Shown here: positions 37,979 through 46,120 of the stretch, piece after piece
Numbering within the stretch: position 1 is the first letter of the stretch
How the letters are laid out: each line of letters opens with the position of its first letter
Assembly (NCBI GenBank): GCA_965217095.1
Contig: OZ244235.1
Coordinates: forward strand, 2,790,001 to 2,854,000
DNA from: CAYNZV01 sp965217095
GTDB lineage: Bacteria > Latescibacterota > UBA2968 > UBA8231
Reading direction: 5' to 3'
Length of the DNA stretch: 64,000 nt
Program-made: the position numbers and the translations under genes
Notes under the pieces: generated by a model
What the model was told of the DNA's origin: nothing
What the model saw: only the letters and a program-made list of their open reading frames with translations
Databases searched by the model: none

Positions 37979-38269
37979 ATGAGCAAATGCTTAGAAGTGA
38001 GCAAGTCACGTCTCCCAGAAATCCTTGTAATGTTTTTGATAAAATAGGAGCACCCGCCCTCTCATTCGAACCAGTAGGAGTAGTAGTACGCGGAAGATAT
38101 GAAGGGGTAGGAACAGAGGCGAATACAGAGAGGTCAGGATGTTCGATTACACCTGGTTATACGCCATTCATATCAAAATACTTAGCAAACAATTAGATGG
38201 CGATCTTTTCCTGGATTCTCGTCAAGGACTCGCGCCACCTGCACGAAATCCAGCCCAGAGGTCAGGTTT
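37979..38269. other. Intergenic sequence without recognisable feature
   Basis: About 290 bp between the fragment ending at 37978 and the tandem repeats. No ORF with family resemblance, RNA gene or terminator was seen. Confidence 0.5.
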
Positions 38270-38487
38270 ATGGCAATCGCGGCGCCCAGAACGCTATTCG
38301 TTCGACTGCTGTTGGTGCCGGTAGGCATCGGGATCGATTCCCAACTCCTTGATTTTCTGCTGGAGCGCTTGTCGCTTCATGGCAATCGCGGCGCCCAGAA
38401 CGCTATTCGTTCGACTGCTGTTGGTGCCGGTAGGCATCGGGATCGATTCCCAACTCCTTGATTTTCTGCTGGAGCGCTTGTCGCTTC
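38270..38487 (-). repeat. 109-bp tandem duplication (two copies), 3' end of the NtrC-type gene
   Basis: Copies at 38270-38378 and 38379-38487 appear identical. On the minus strand the unit encodes the normal end of the regulator (MKRQALQQKIKELGIDPDAY, then RHQQQSNE and a stop) plus some 3' sequence. The length is not a multiple of three. Confidence 0.9.
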
Positions 38488-39940
38488 ATGCCGACGGCCG
38501 ACGCGGCGCGGCTGATGTTCCCGCCATGGTGTTCAAGCACAGCGCTGATGAACGTGGTCTCGAAGGACTGCACAGCCTCGTGTTTCGCTTCCTGAAACGG
38601 GATGCCTTCCCGCCGACGGCCGACGCGGCGCGGCTGATGTTCCCGCCATGGTGTTCAAGCACAGCGCTGATGAACGTGGTCTCGAAGGACTGCACAGCCT
38701 CGTGTTTCGCTTCCTGAAACGGGATGCCTTCCCGCCACACGCGCGGTCCAGCCTCTTCGCGCTCGGGTCCAGTGCGGACTTCCTGCGGCAGCAGGTCCAC
38801 GTTCAAATCAGATCCATCCGCAAAGATGACGGCTCGCTCGACTACATTCATGAGCTGGCGGACATTCCCGGGCCACGAATGCTCGACCAGGAGCCTCATC
38901 ACTACGGGTGGAACTTCTGAGACGTCTTTTGTGTGCTGCCGATTGAACCGGTCGAGAAACTGGTAGGCAAGAGAAGGGATATCCTCACGCCGATGCCGTA
39001 GCGGAGGTAGCACAATATCCACGACCTGGAGGCGGTAGTAAAGATCCTCCCGGAATCGTCCGGCGATGATATCCGCTGGCAGATCTCTGTTCGTCGCGCT
39101 GATGAGGCGGACGTCGACCGTCATGGTCTCGTTGCCGCCGAGCCGTTCAAAGGTCCGCTCTTGGAGAACGCGGAGGAGTTTGGCCTGCGTTTCGAGACTC
39201 ATGTCGCCGATCTCATCCAAAAACAGGGTACCCTTGTGGGCGAGCTCAAACTTCCCGGCTCGGCGGTCAGTCGCCCCGGTGAAGGCCCCTTTTTCGTGCC
39301 CGAACATCTCGCTTTCGATGAGGTCGGTGGGTAAAGCAGCAGCGCTCATGGCCACAAACGAGTGCTCCTCGCGTCCGCTCTGTGCGTGAATGGTCCTGGC
39401 GACAAGTTCCTTGCCGGTGCCATTTTCTCCGCCGATGAGTACCGTCGCATCCGTCGCGGCTACCTTTCCGATCAGGTCATACACGACTTGCATCGCTTTG
39501 CTCTGGCCGCTCAACATCCCGAACCCCGAACGCTGCTCGAGTTCGGTGCGCAGGGCCAGGTTCTCACTTCTCAACCGGACGGTCTCCAAAGCGTTATCGA
39601 CAATGCATCTCAGCTCATCCACCTCGTAGGGCTTGCCGAGATAGTCGTAGGCACCGGTTTTCATCGCGTCGACCGCGATTCGTTCCGATCCATGGGCCGT
39701 GATCATAATGACCGGGGTTAGGTTGGTCCTCTCGCCAAGAACCTTCAGCAACTCGATGCCATCCATTTTCGGCATCTGGAGGTCGCAAATCACCAGGTCG
39801 GGGTCCGACTGCTCGATCGCCGCAAGTGCGGCGACCCCGTCTTCCGCTTCGACAATCTTGCAGTCTAGTGGATTGAGAGCCCGCTTGAGAGCGTGCCGGG
39901 CCGCCGTCTCGTCATCCACAATCAGGATTCGTGGTCTCAC
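38486..39940 (-). CDS. NtrC-family sigma-54 response regulator, C-terminus scrambled by duplication
   Basis: Domains in order are: receiver (1-120, phospho-acceptor Asp in DLVICDLQMPKMDG, K in GKPYEVDEL); AAA+ (~140-370) with Walker A GGENGTGKE, the sigma-54 loop GAFTGA and Walker B GTLFLDEIGDM; and a Fis-type helix-turn-helix start (HHGGNISRAASAVG). The tandem duplications replace the last helix with out-of-frame residues, so DNA binding is probably lost. With one copy of each repeat the protein would end MKRQALQQKIKELGID...QSNE. Its ATG overlaps the stop of the kinase gene (ATGA). Confidence 0.9.
   Translation of the reverse strand: MRPRILIVDDETAARHALKRALNPLDCKIVEAEDGVAALAAIEQSDPDLVICDLQMPKMDGIELLKVLGERTNLTPVIMITAHGSERIAVDAMKTGAYDYLGKPYEVDELRCIVDNALETVRLRSENLALRTELEQRSGFGMLSGQSKAMQVVYDLIGKVAATDATVLIGGENGTGKELVARTIHAQSGREEHSFVAMSAAALPTDLIESEMFGHEKGAFTGATDRRAGKFELAHKGTLFLDEIGDMSLETQAKLLRVLQERTFERLGGNETMTVDVRLISATNRDLPADIIAGRFREDLYYRLQVVDIVLPPLRHRREDIPSLAYQFLDRFNRQHTKDVSEVPPVVMRLLVEHSWPGNVRQLMNVVERAVIFADGSDLNVDLLPQEVRTGPEREEAGPRVWREGIPFQEAKHEAVQSFETTFISAVLEHHGGNISRAASAVGGKASRFRKRNTRLCSPSRPRSSALCLNTMAGTSAAPRRPSA
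38490..38733 (-). repeat. 122-bp tandem duplication (two copies) inside the NtrC-type gene
   Basis: Copies at 38490-38611 and 38612-38733 appear identical. The unit encodes the segment from GIPFQEAKHEAVQSF to ISRAASAVG just before the recognition helix. 122 bp is not a multiple of three, so the second pass is out of frame. Confidence 0.9.
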
Positions 39941-41789
39941 CCGTCTCCTCCGGGGAGTCGAACAAAAAACATCGCGCCGCGTCCGTTCTCGACACCGCTT
40001 TTCACCTCGACAGTTCCCTCCATACGTTCAGCAGCGCGCTTGACGGTGGCAAGGCCCAGTCCCGTCCCCGATGCCTTGGTCGTGTAAAACGGCTCAAAGA
40101 TGTGGGACCGTACCTCCTCGACAACGCCCGGGCCCGAGTCCACCACGGCAATTTCCACCCAATGCCCGCTCCCAACATCGCGACCGCTGTGTGATGGAAG
40201 ATGGCGCCGACCGGTTATGGAAACCAGCCCATGCTCATCTGCTTCCGTCGCCTCGATGCCGTTGAGGATCAAATTGAAGAGGATCTCCTTGAGGGCTTCG
40301 CGGTCCCCCCAAACCGCGAGATCCTCATCTGCCTCCGCCTGAATCTCAACCTTGCGCCGCTCTGCTTCGTGGGCAAGGATGAGAACCACATCATCCAGGA
40401 CCTCTTTCAGTGGTACGGATCGGAACGTGTCCTCGGCTTCGGGCTTGGCAAATTTGAGCAAGCGGTCCACAACGCGCGACAGCCGATCGACCTCACTCAG
40501 AACAATGGTGAGATCCTCAGCCGCGGTTCGGTTATCCTCCAGGTCTTCGCGCAGCACGGCTGTAATGGTCTTGATCGAACTGAGTGGATTCTTGACCTCG
40601 TGAGCGATGCTTGCAGAGAGGAGACCAAGAGAGGAAAGGCGCTCTGCCTCGAACATCCGGCGTTCCATGGCCAGTCTCGACTCGACGAGACGGGCGTTCT
40701 CGTCAGCCAGGGCAATCTGGTTGCAAAGGGTGTCGAGTAGTTCCCGCTCTTCCGCTGAAAAAGGTACTCTGCGTTTCTTCTCACCCAGGCTGAGAAAGCC
40801 GGTTACCTGATCTCCTCGCAGCACAGGGATACAAAGTTGTACTCCCTGGGCGACAAGCGGGGTCACGAAACGCCAGCGATGGAGTTCGCCCGTATCCAGA
40901 GGGCGCCGGTAGGTCGATAACCATTCGACCACCTGCTCGATAAGGGAGCTGTCTTCTTGCCCGAGTCGCAGGGGGATGTCTGGTGAAGGAAGTCCAGTCA
41001 GCCCCCGACTCCCGGTAACCCTGACATTTTGGATCGATCCGTCTTCTCGATCAAACAACGTCAGTGACACCACATGGACCTTCAACGCCTCGCCGATTGC
41101 GTCTACGAGGTCTTTCAATCGCTGTTCGAACGCGAGCGGGACGTTCAGTGTATGACTCAGTTCCCCCAAAAGATGTTGGTATTCGTATCGCGCCTTGAAG
41201 AAGAGGCGGCTAATGAACCGCTGCAACCGGTTCTTAACCGGTTGGAAGAGAAAGACGAGCAAGGTAAGGAGGGTGGCTTCGATAACCACTGGCCTGAATC
41301 CACCGCCGATATGCTGGAATTGTTCGGCGATGCGGCGAATGCCGAGCAGGTACACGGTGAGGACAATGCCCGTTAAAGCGGAATAGAAGAGTGCTGGATT
41401 GACGACAATTCTGAAGAAACTGTAGCGGTAGGCAAAGTATGCGAAGATGAAAGCGGGAACGATCGGCGAAAGAAAGAGGACTAGGGAGAGTATCTGATCC
41501 AGGTGAATCAGCCCAATACTCTGTATCGAATTGAGAAGACCCACGAGGACGGCTATGCCGATCAGTGCGATTGCCATAAGACGGTAGAACCGGCGGTGAA
41601 CCTCCATTTCGTAGCGGCTTGCCAGACGCAGGCAGAGGTACGCTGAACCTACGTGGGCGAAAATTAGATAGAGGCTAAAGCCGAAAAACCTCAGCGGCGC
41701 TTGAGCATACAACTCTGCCAATACGAAAGCGGAAAATCCAGGGAGGAGGATGACTGCAATGAGATAGCGTCGGATCCAGTATACCGCTG
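39937..41789 (-). CDS. Membrane histidine kinase with GAF domain, 5' end cut by IS1595-type element
   Basis: Several N-terminal TM segments (7TM-like region) are followed by a GAF-like domain, HisKA with the phospho-acceptor in SASIAHEVKNPLSS, and HATPase_c (N box NLILNGIEA, G1 VVDSGPGV, G2 GTGLGLATVKR). The coding frame stays open upstream of the TTG at 41721 (YLIAVILLPGFSAFV) right up to the IS boundary at 41790, so the true start and first helices are gone. It is the cognate partner of the NtrC-type regulator. Confidence 0.88.
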
Positions 41790-42926
41790 TTGGGGGTATC
41801 CATTTAACCGGAGTGCGTCGCGACCCCCATCAGTGTTCGGCCGCCGACCGCCACGGCCGGTTTGCCCCTGGGCGTTCCAGGCTCGTGGGATGCCCTCGCC
41901 GTTTGGGCGGCTCGGGGGGCAGCTTCCTCGGCCGTCGGCTGGCAATGAGATCCTGGAAACGCATCGGCTCGTGGGCCACGGCCAGCTCGAGCACGCGATA
42001 AAACACCATGCCGCGGCTGCGGGAGCGGCGGCGATTGAAGCGGAACACGAACTCGTTGAGGTAGTGGCTCATGTGGGTACTGTCGGCGGCCCCTTGATGC
42101 GTTCCCAGCAGCCACCGCTTGGCCAGTGAGACAACGCGGTGCACGGCGGGCAACAGCTTTTGTTGGGATCATCGCCCCGAGCGCGGGCCGCGCCCTGGCT
42201 GCGCCGATCGTGCTCGTAGCCGAGCTGAGCCAGTCCCTGATAAGCGGGCCACCCGTCGGTGATGATCGTCGAGCCCGGCTCGACGTGATCCATCACGAAC
42301 GCGTGCAAGGTCTCGGCAGAGGCATCGGCCAGTGGCGACATGCGGCACCGCCCCAATCCTCTCGGCTCATGAACCTCAACTGCGATACCGGTCAGCACCT
42401 TCTTGCCCCTAGCGCGGCCACCGGCCAGCCCAGGCTCGGCGCCGCCGATGTAGGTCTCGTCCACCTGTACCGTCCCGCTCAGCAGATCCCGACCGGGACG
42501 TACCAACACCGACCGCAGGCGGTGCAGCATGGCCCAGGCAGTCTGGTAGGAGCTGATCTCCAGTACTCGCTTCAAGCTCAACGCCGAGATCCCGTCTTTA
42601 CCGGTGGCGAACAGCCAGCAGGCGGTGTACCATATCGTCAAGGGTGTCCGCGTCCGATCGAAGATCGTACCGGCCGTCACCGAACTGCGTGTCGAACACG
42701 CCGGACACATGAAGCGGCCATCGCCCAAGCGCCAACCGCCTTCGTGGCCGCAACTCGGACAGACGAAGCCGTCGGGCCACCGCAGCCATTCGAGGTAGTC
42801 CAGGCAGTCCGCATCGGTTCGAAACCAGGCTTGAAACTCGCCAACCGAGCCCGGGTAGTGCTTGCCAGCGCGAGGATACGCCATGCACTGAACATATGGT
42901 AACTCCGGTTAAATGGATACCCCCAA
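41790..42926 (-). mobile_element. IS1595 (ISXO2-like) insertion sequence
   Basis: Perfect 25-bp terminal inverted repeats begin TTGGGGGTATCC at 41790 and end with the complement at 42926. The element is about 1.14 kb with one transposase gene. The flanks (TACCGCTG on the left, GGCAAGCA on the right) do not show the 8-bp duplication expected for this family, which suggests rearrangement after insertion. Confidence 0.88.
41830..42884 (-). pseudogene. ISXO2-like transposase with a -1 frame change
   Basis: The N-terminal zinc ribbon (CPSCGHEGGW, CPACSTRSS) is followed by the ISXO2-like DDE domain: VDETYIGG (first D), IITDGWPAY (second D) and, after the shift, THMSHYLNEFVFRFNRR near the final acidic/N motif. 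The first frame is lost after GDDPNK, at AACAAAAGC (about 42155-42165). A slip of -1 on the A run would join it to LLPAVHRVVSLAKRWLLGTH. This may be a deleted A, or programmed frameshifting, which is not usual in this family. Confidence 0.85.
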
Positions 42927-43311
42927 GGCAAGCAATAGCTCTTTCGGGGGCCATGACACCAAAACGGACAGCTCAGTTTATTCATCCCGGTCGGGCCGTC
43001 TCTGCTCCGACTGCGGCAAACCTGTGTCCACGTGCTCGTGCAAGACGAGGCAACAGAGGCGTGCGGCGAAGGATGGCATCGTGCGCGTCGGTCGCGAGAC
43101 CAAGGGCCGGAAAGGCAAGGGGGTTACCATCGTAACCGGCTTGCAGCTGTCGGGCGATCAGCTGGAAAAGCTGGCAAAGGAGCTGAAGGCGAAATGCGGC
43201 GCAGGCGGCACCTTGAAGCAAGATATTATCGAGATTCAGGGCGATCACCGGGGCGCGATCGTGGCCCTGCTACAAGAGAAAGGGTTTGTAGCGAAGCGTG
43301 CGGGTGGATGA
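42913..43311 (+). CDS. yciH: Translation initiation factor SUI1/eIF1-like protein
   Basis: The SUI1 domain is clear at ~70-130 (KGKGVTIVTGLQLSGDQLEK, GGTLKQDIIEIQGDHRGAIV). Upstream is the YciH-type N-terminus VYSSRSGRLCSDCGKP with a cysteine cluster (CSDCGKPVSTCSC). The only in-frame ATG (42913) lies in the terminal repeat of the IS1595 element, so the natural first few codons have been replaced. The role in bacteria is unclear; homologues affect initiation fidelity. Confidence 0.85.
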   Translation: MDTPKASNSSFGGHDTKTDSSVYSSRSGRLCSDCGKPVSTCSCKTRQQRRAAKDGIVRVGRETKGRKGKGVTIVTGLQLSGDQLEKLAKELKAKCGAGGTLKQDIIEIQGDHRGAIVALLQEKGFVAKRAGG

Positions 43312-43394
43312 TGGCAGCGACCCGAGATGTCGAAAACGCAGACCGCAAGTAAGAGCCATAGTGTGGAACATGTGGACGAGCCGTTCGCGATGTA

Positions 43395-44021
43395 TTACAA
43401 CGGCACGGCTGGTTGCGATTCCCCCGCGGACCGTGGTTCGCGGGCAAACGTCGAGTTGTACGACTCGAGCGCGACTCCACCCAGGCGTTCGCCGATTAGC
43501 CTGAATTGGCTACGTCGGCAATCCCAACCCTGGGACCGTTCTACCTGCTCGAGATAGTCACAGAAATGCAGCCGCATCAGGTCTTCGAATTCTTCGTTGG
43601 AAAGGTCTATGTGGTCACCTGAAAGCCGATCTGTGATCAGGTAGCGGTCCTGGTATTTGTCGGCCAGGTCAAAGAAGCTGTTGCGATCCATGGCGCAATT
43701 GGCATAAGCCAGCAGCTCGGCCCGATCGCCGATCAGTTCGCGCAGCTCCTGGCGTCGGTCCAGTGGCAGGGTGAAATCCTGAAACCCTTCGGTGCCGTAG
43801 ATCGAATGGAACATGGCGGCGCGGCACATCTCGTCATCTACTTCCCATGATTGCATGTACTTGTACACGCCAACAGCGTGAGCAAGGTATGTTGTTCGCG
43901 AATGCGGAATCTTCGCAGCGCCGAGGTGGGCGATATACTCCGTCATAGTTTTCATAGGTAGGGTCATTATAGGCTCCATGTTCGCCGGATCAACAGGCGC
44001 GCTGCTGGGGTCGATTTCCAC
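43395..44021 (-). CDS. DUF6817-type (HD-like) protein
   Basis: The protein has 208 aa. Histidine and aspartate motifs HSRTTYLAHAVGVYKYM and WEVDDEMCRAAMFHSIYG match DUF6817 proteins, which resemble HD phosphohydrolases. The ATG at 44021 gives about 23 extra residues before MKTMTEYIAHLG; a later start is possible. The C-terminal quarter is less conserved-looking. Function unknown. Confidence 0.65.
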   Translation of the reverse strand: MEIDPSSAPVDPANMEPIMTLPMKTMTEYIAHLGAAKIPHSRTTYLAHAVGVYKYMQSWEVDDEMCRAAMFHSIYGTEGFQDFTLPLDRRQELRELIGDRAELLAYANCAMDRNSFFDLADKYQDRYLITDRLSGDHIDLSNEEFEDLMRLHFCDYLEQVERSQGWDCRRSQFRLIGERLGGVALESYNSTFAREPRSAGESQPAVPL

Positions 44022-44111
44022 ATTTCAATATACCTAGTGCCCTCTTGCCCGTATATGTAATTATCGGATACTCATACGTCCACAGCAAACCCCTCAACCT
44101 TGTGGTAATAC

Positions 44112-45734
44112 ATGAAACATAAAAAACGGCCGGCTAAGCTCAATCTCCTCAAACCCGATGATGTCGATTCGGAATTGTGGCAGATGCTTGCCGCGGCGCG
44201 GGCGGGTCAACGGAGCAAGGTGGCCACCCTGCATGCCGCCGACCCTTCGTTGATGCATCGGGAATTCTGGTACACGCGGCCCTTGTATTTTTCCGTGCGC
44301 GAGGGGCATTTGTCCTTGGTACAGCTGCTGCTCGACAACGGCGATGACTCTACGTGGATCCGCTACGGACACGAGGACCTGACGACGGTGGCGTTGGACC
44401 GTGGCCACGTCAAGGTTGCGGAGTTGCTAAGATCGGATCGACTGAAACACAACGTCGACCGCGCTCAGGCGATCCACGAAGCAGCGGCAAAGGGCGACCT
44501 GGCCAAAGTTGAGAGGGAGCTCGCGGCTGACTCGAGCCTAGTCAACGCGGGAGACGACGAGGGGTGGAAGCCACTGCATCATGCCGTCGACAACGGACAC
44601 TTCGAGGTTGTCGGGTTGCTGATCGATCGCGGCGCAGAAGTAGACGCGATACAGAAGGGCGGCAGCGAGAACTGGTATCGCGCTCGGGGCCAGCGACCGG
44701 TGGACATCGCACGGCGCAACAAGAACGAGCTGATGATCGGATTTCTGTTGGCCCGCGGGGCGGAGTACACCCTCGATATGGCGGTGGCAGCGGGGGATGC
44801 AGCCGCCGTCAGGCAGCTGTCGAAGTTGAAGAGAAACCGGCAAAAGTTCGGCGGAAGAGCACTCGCAAGGGCGGTGGATGCCGGCGATGCAAAGCTGGTA
44901 AGGATGCTTTTGGGTTCGGGTGTCAGCCCGACGCAACCGATGTCAGATGCGCCACGCGGTTCGGCCTTATGGAAGGCGGCGCAGCACGGGCATCTGGATA
45001 TCGCCGAGATGCTATTGGAAGCCGGCGCTGACCCCAACGGCTGGATCGAGTCGGGTGGTGCCCCCATACACCAGGCTAAAGACGACGCCATGAAAGCGTT
45101 GATGTATCGCTACGGCGGTGAATCGAAGGACGCGGCTGACTTCGTCCTCGACGACAACGTGGACGCGCTGGCGGTGTTGATAGATCGCGATCCGCAGGCT
45201 GTTTCGACCGCCGGGTGCGGATCGGTTTACACCTATGTGGTCTCATTCGGGAAGGTGCACATGCTAGATCTATTGCTGGCGCGGGGAATCCCGGTGCCGC
45301 CGGTGGTCACCGCCTGCCGGACCTATCTTTGGGGCCGGCCCGAGCTGACCCGCCGTCTGCTGGAGGCCGGGATGGATCCAAATCTGCCCAACTGGCAGTG
45401 GGTAACGCCGTTGCACAATATCGCCGAGATCAATCCGATGTATAGACACCGGGAGCACCACAAAGGCTCGCGAAAAAAGGAGCGCGACAATCGGGCGACG
45501 CTGGTCGATTTGTTCCTGGAGTTTGGGGCCGAGATCGATGCAGTCGACGAGGAGTACCGTTCCACCCCCCTCGGTTGGGCCGCACGCCAGGGGCAGGAAG
45601 ATGTGGTCACGTTGCTGTTGAGTAGAGGTGCAAACCCCAACGGCGGCGAACCTTGGGCACGACCGCTGGCGTGGGCGGAACGGCGCGGCCACGCCAGGAT
45701 AGCTCGTCGGCTGCAAAAAGGTGGTGCGAAGTGA
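44112..45734 (+). CDS. Ankyrin-repeat protein
   Basis: The 540-aa protein has no signal peptide. At least nine ankyrin-type repeats are visible (RPLYFSVREGHLSLVQLLLD, WKPLHHAVDNGHFEVVGLLI, ALWKAAQHGHLDIAEMLLEA, TPLGWAARQGQEDVVTLLLS, SRGANPNGG). The N-terminus is basic (MKHKKRPAKL). Some repeats lack the consensus and are more divergent in the middle. Probably an intracellular protein-protein interaction scaffold; in host-associated bacteria such proteins can be effectors, but no export signal is seen. Confidence 0.85.
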   Translation: MKHKKRPAKLNLLKPDDVDSELWQMLAAARAGQRSKVATLHAADPSLMHREFWYTRPLYFSVREGHLSLVQLLLDNGDDSTWIRYGHEDLTTVALDRGHVKVAELLRSDRLKHNVDRAQAIHEAAAKGDLAKVERELAADSSLVNAGDDEGWKPLHHAVDNGHFEVVGLLIDRGAEVDAIQKGGSENWYRARGQRPVDIARRNKNELMIGFLLARGAEYTLDMAVAAGDAAAVRQLSKLKRNRQKFGGRALARAVDAGDAKLVRMLLGSGVSPTQPMSDAPRGSALWKAAQHGHLDIAEMLLEAGADPNGWIESGGAPIHQAKDDAMKALMYRYGGESKDAADFVLDDNVDALAVLIDRDPQAVSTAGCGSVYTYVVSFGKVHMLDLLLARGIPVPPVVTACRTYLWGRPELTRRLLEAGMDPNLPNWQWVTPLHNIAEINPMYRHREHHKGSRKKERDNRATLVDLFLEFGAEIDAVDEEYRSTPLGWAARQGQEDVVTLLLSRGANPNGGEPWARPLAWAERRGHARIARRLQKGGAK

Positions 45735-45959
45735 GTGGAAAGATGGCCCCTGCCTTGGGATGCGGTCAGCGTTTGCACGCCCAATGGTCTGCCTGCTCCA
45801 TGCAGCATTGCCGCGCTCAATGCCGGCGCCCACGTAATCGTCGAAAAACCGATGGCTATGAACGCGCGCGAGGCGCAAAGGATGGTGGAGGCCGCGAAGC
45901 GGAACCGGCGCAAGCTGGTCATAGGTTTCCAGTATCGCTACGATCCAAGTGATGATCAG
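45735..45959 (+). pseudogene. Gfo/Idh/MocA oxidoreductase internal fragment
   Basis: A short segment of the Rossmann domain remains: DAVSVCTPNG, then AALNAGAHVIVEKPMAMN with the family EKP motif, and RRKLVIGFQYRYDP. The first ~60 residues and the entire C-terminal domain are missing. It begins directly after the ankyrin gene stop. Sequence from 45960 to 46120 shows nothing else. Confidence 0.75.
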
Positions 45960-46120
45960 ATAAACCCTGGAGATCGACCTCTTCCCGAGTGCGGCTTGAC
46001 CACCTACGATGCGAACCTGGCCCTCAACAATGATGTCGACCAGATTCGGGCACTTGGAGCCCTACTGGGACCTGTAGGTAGATTCCCGATGCCACGGGTT
46101 CGACGAACGCGGAGTACGGT

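Noticed and set aside
38270..38733. Tandem repeats as a possible CRISPR array
   Set aside because: There are only two copies of each of two long units, with no spacers, and they fall inside the coding end of a response regulator.
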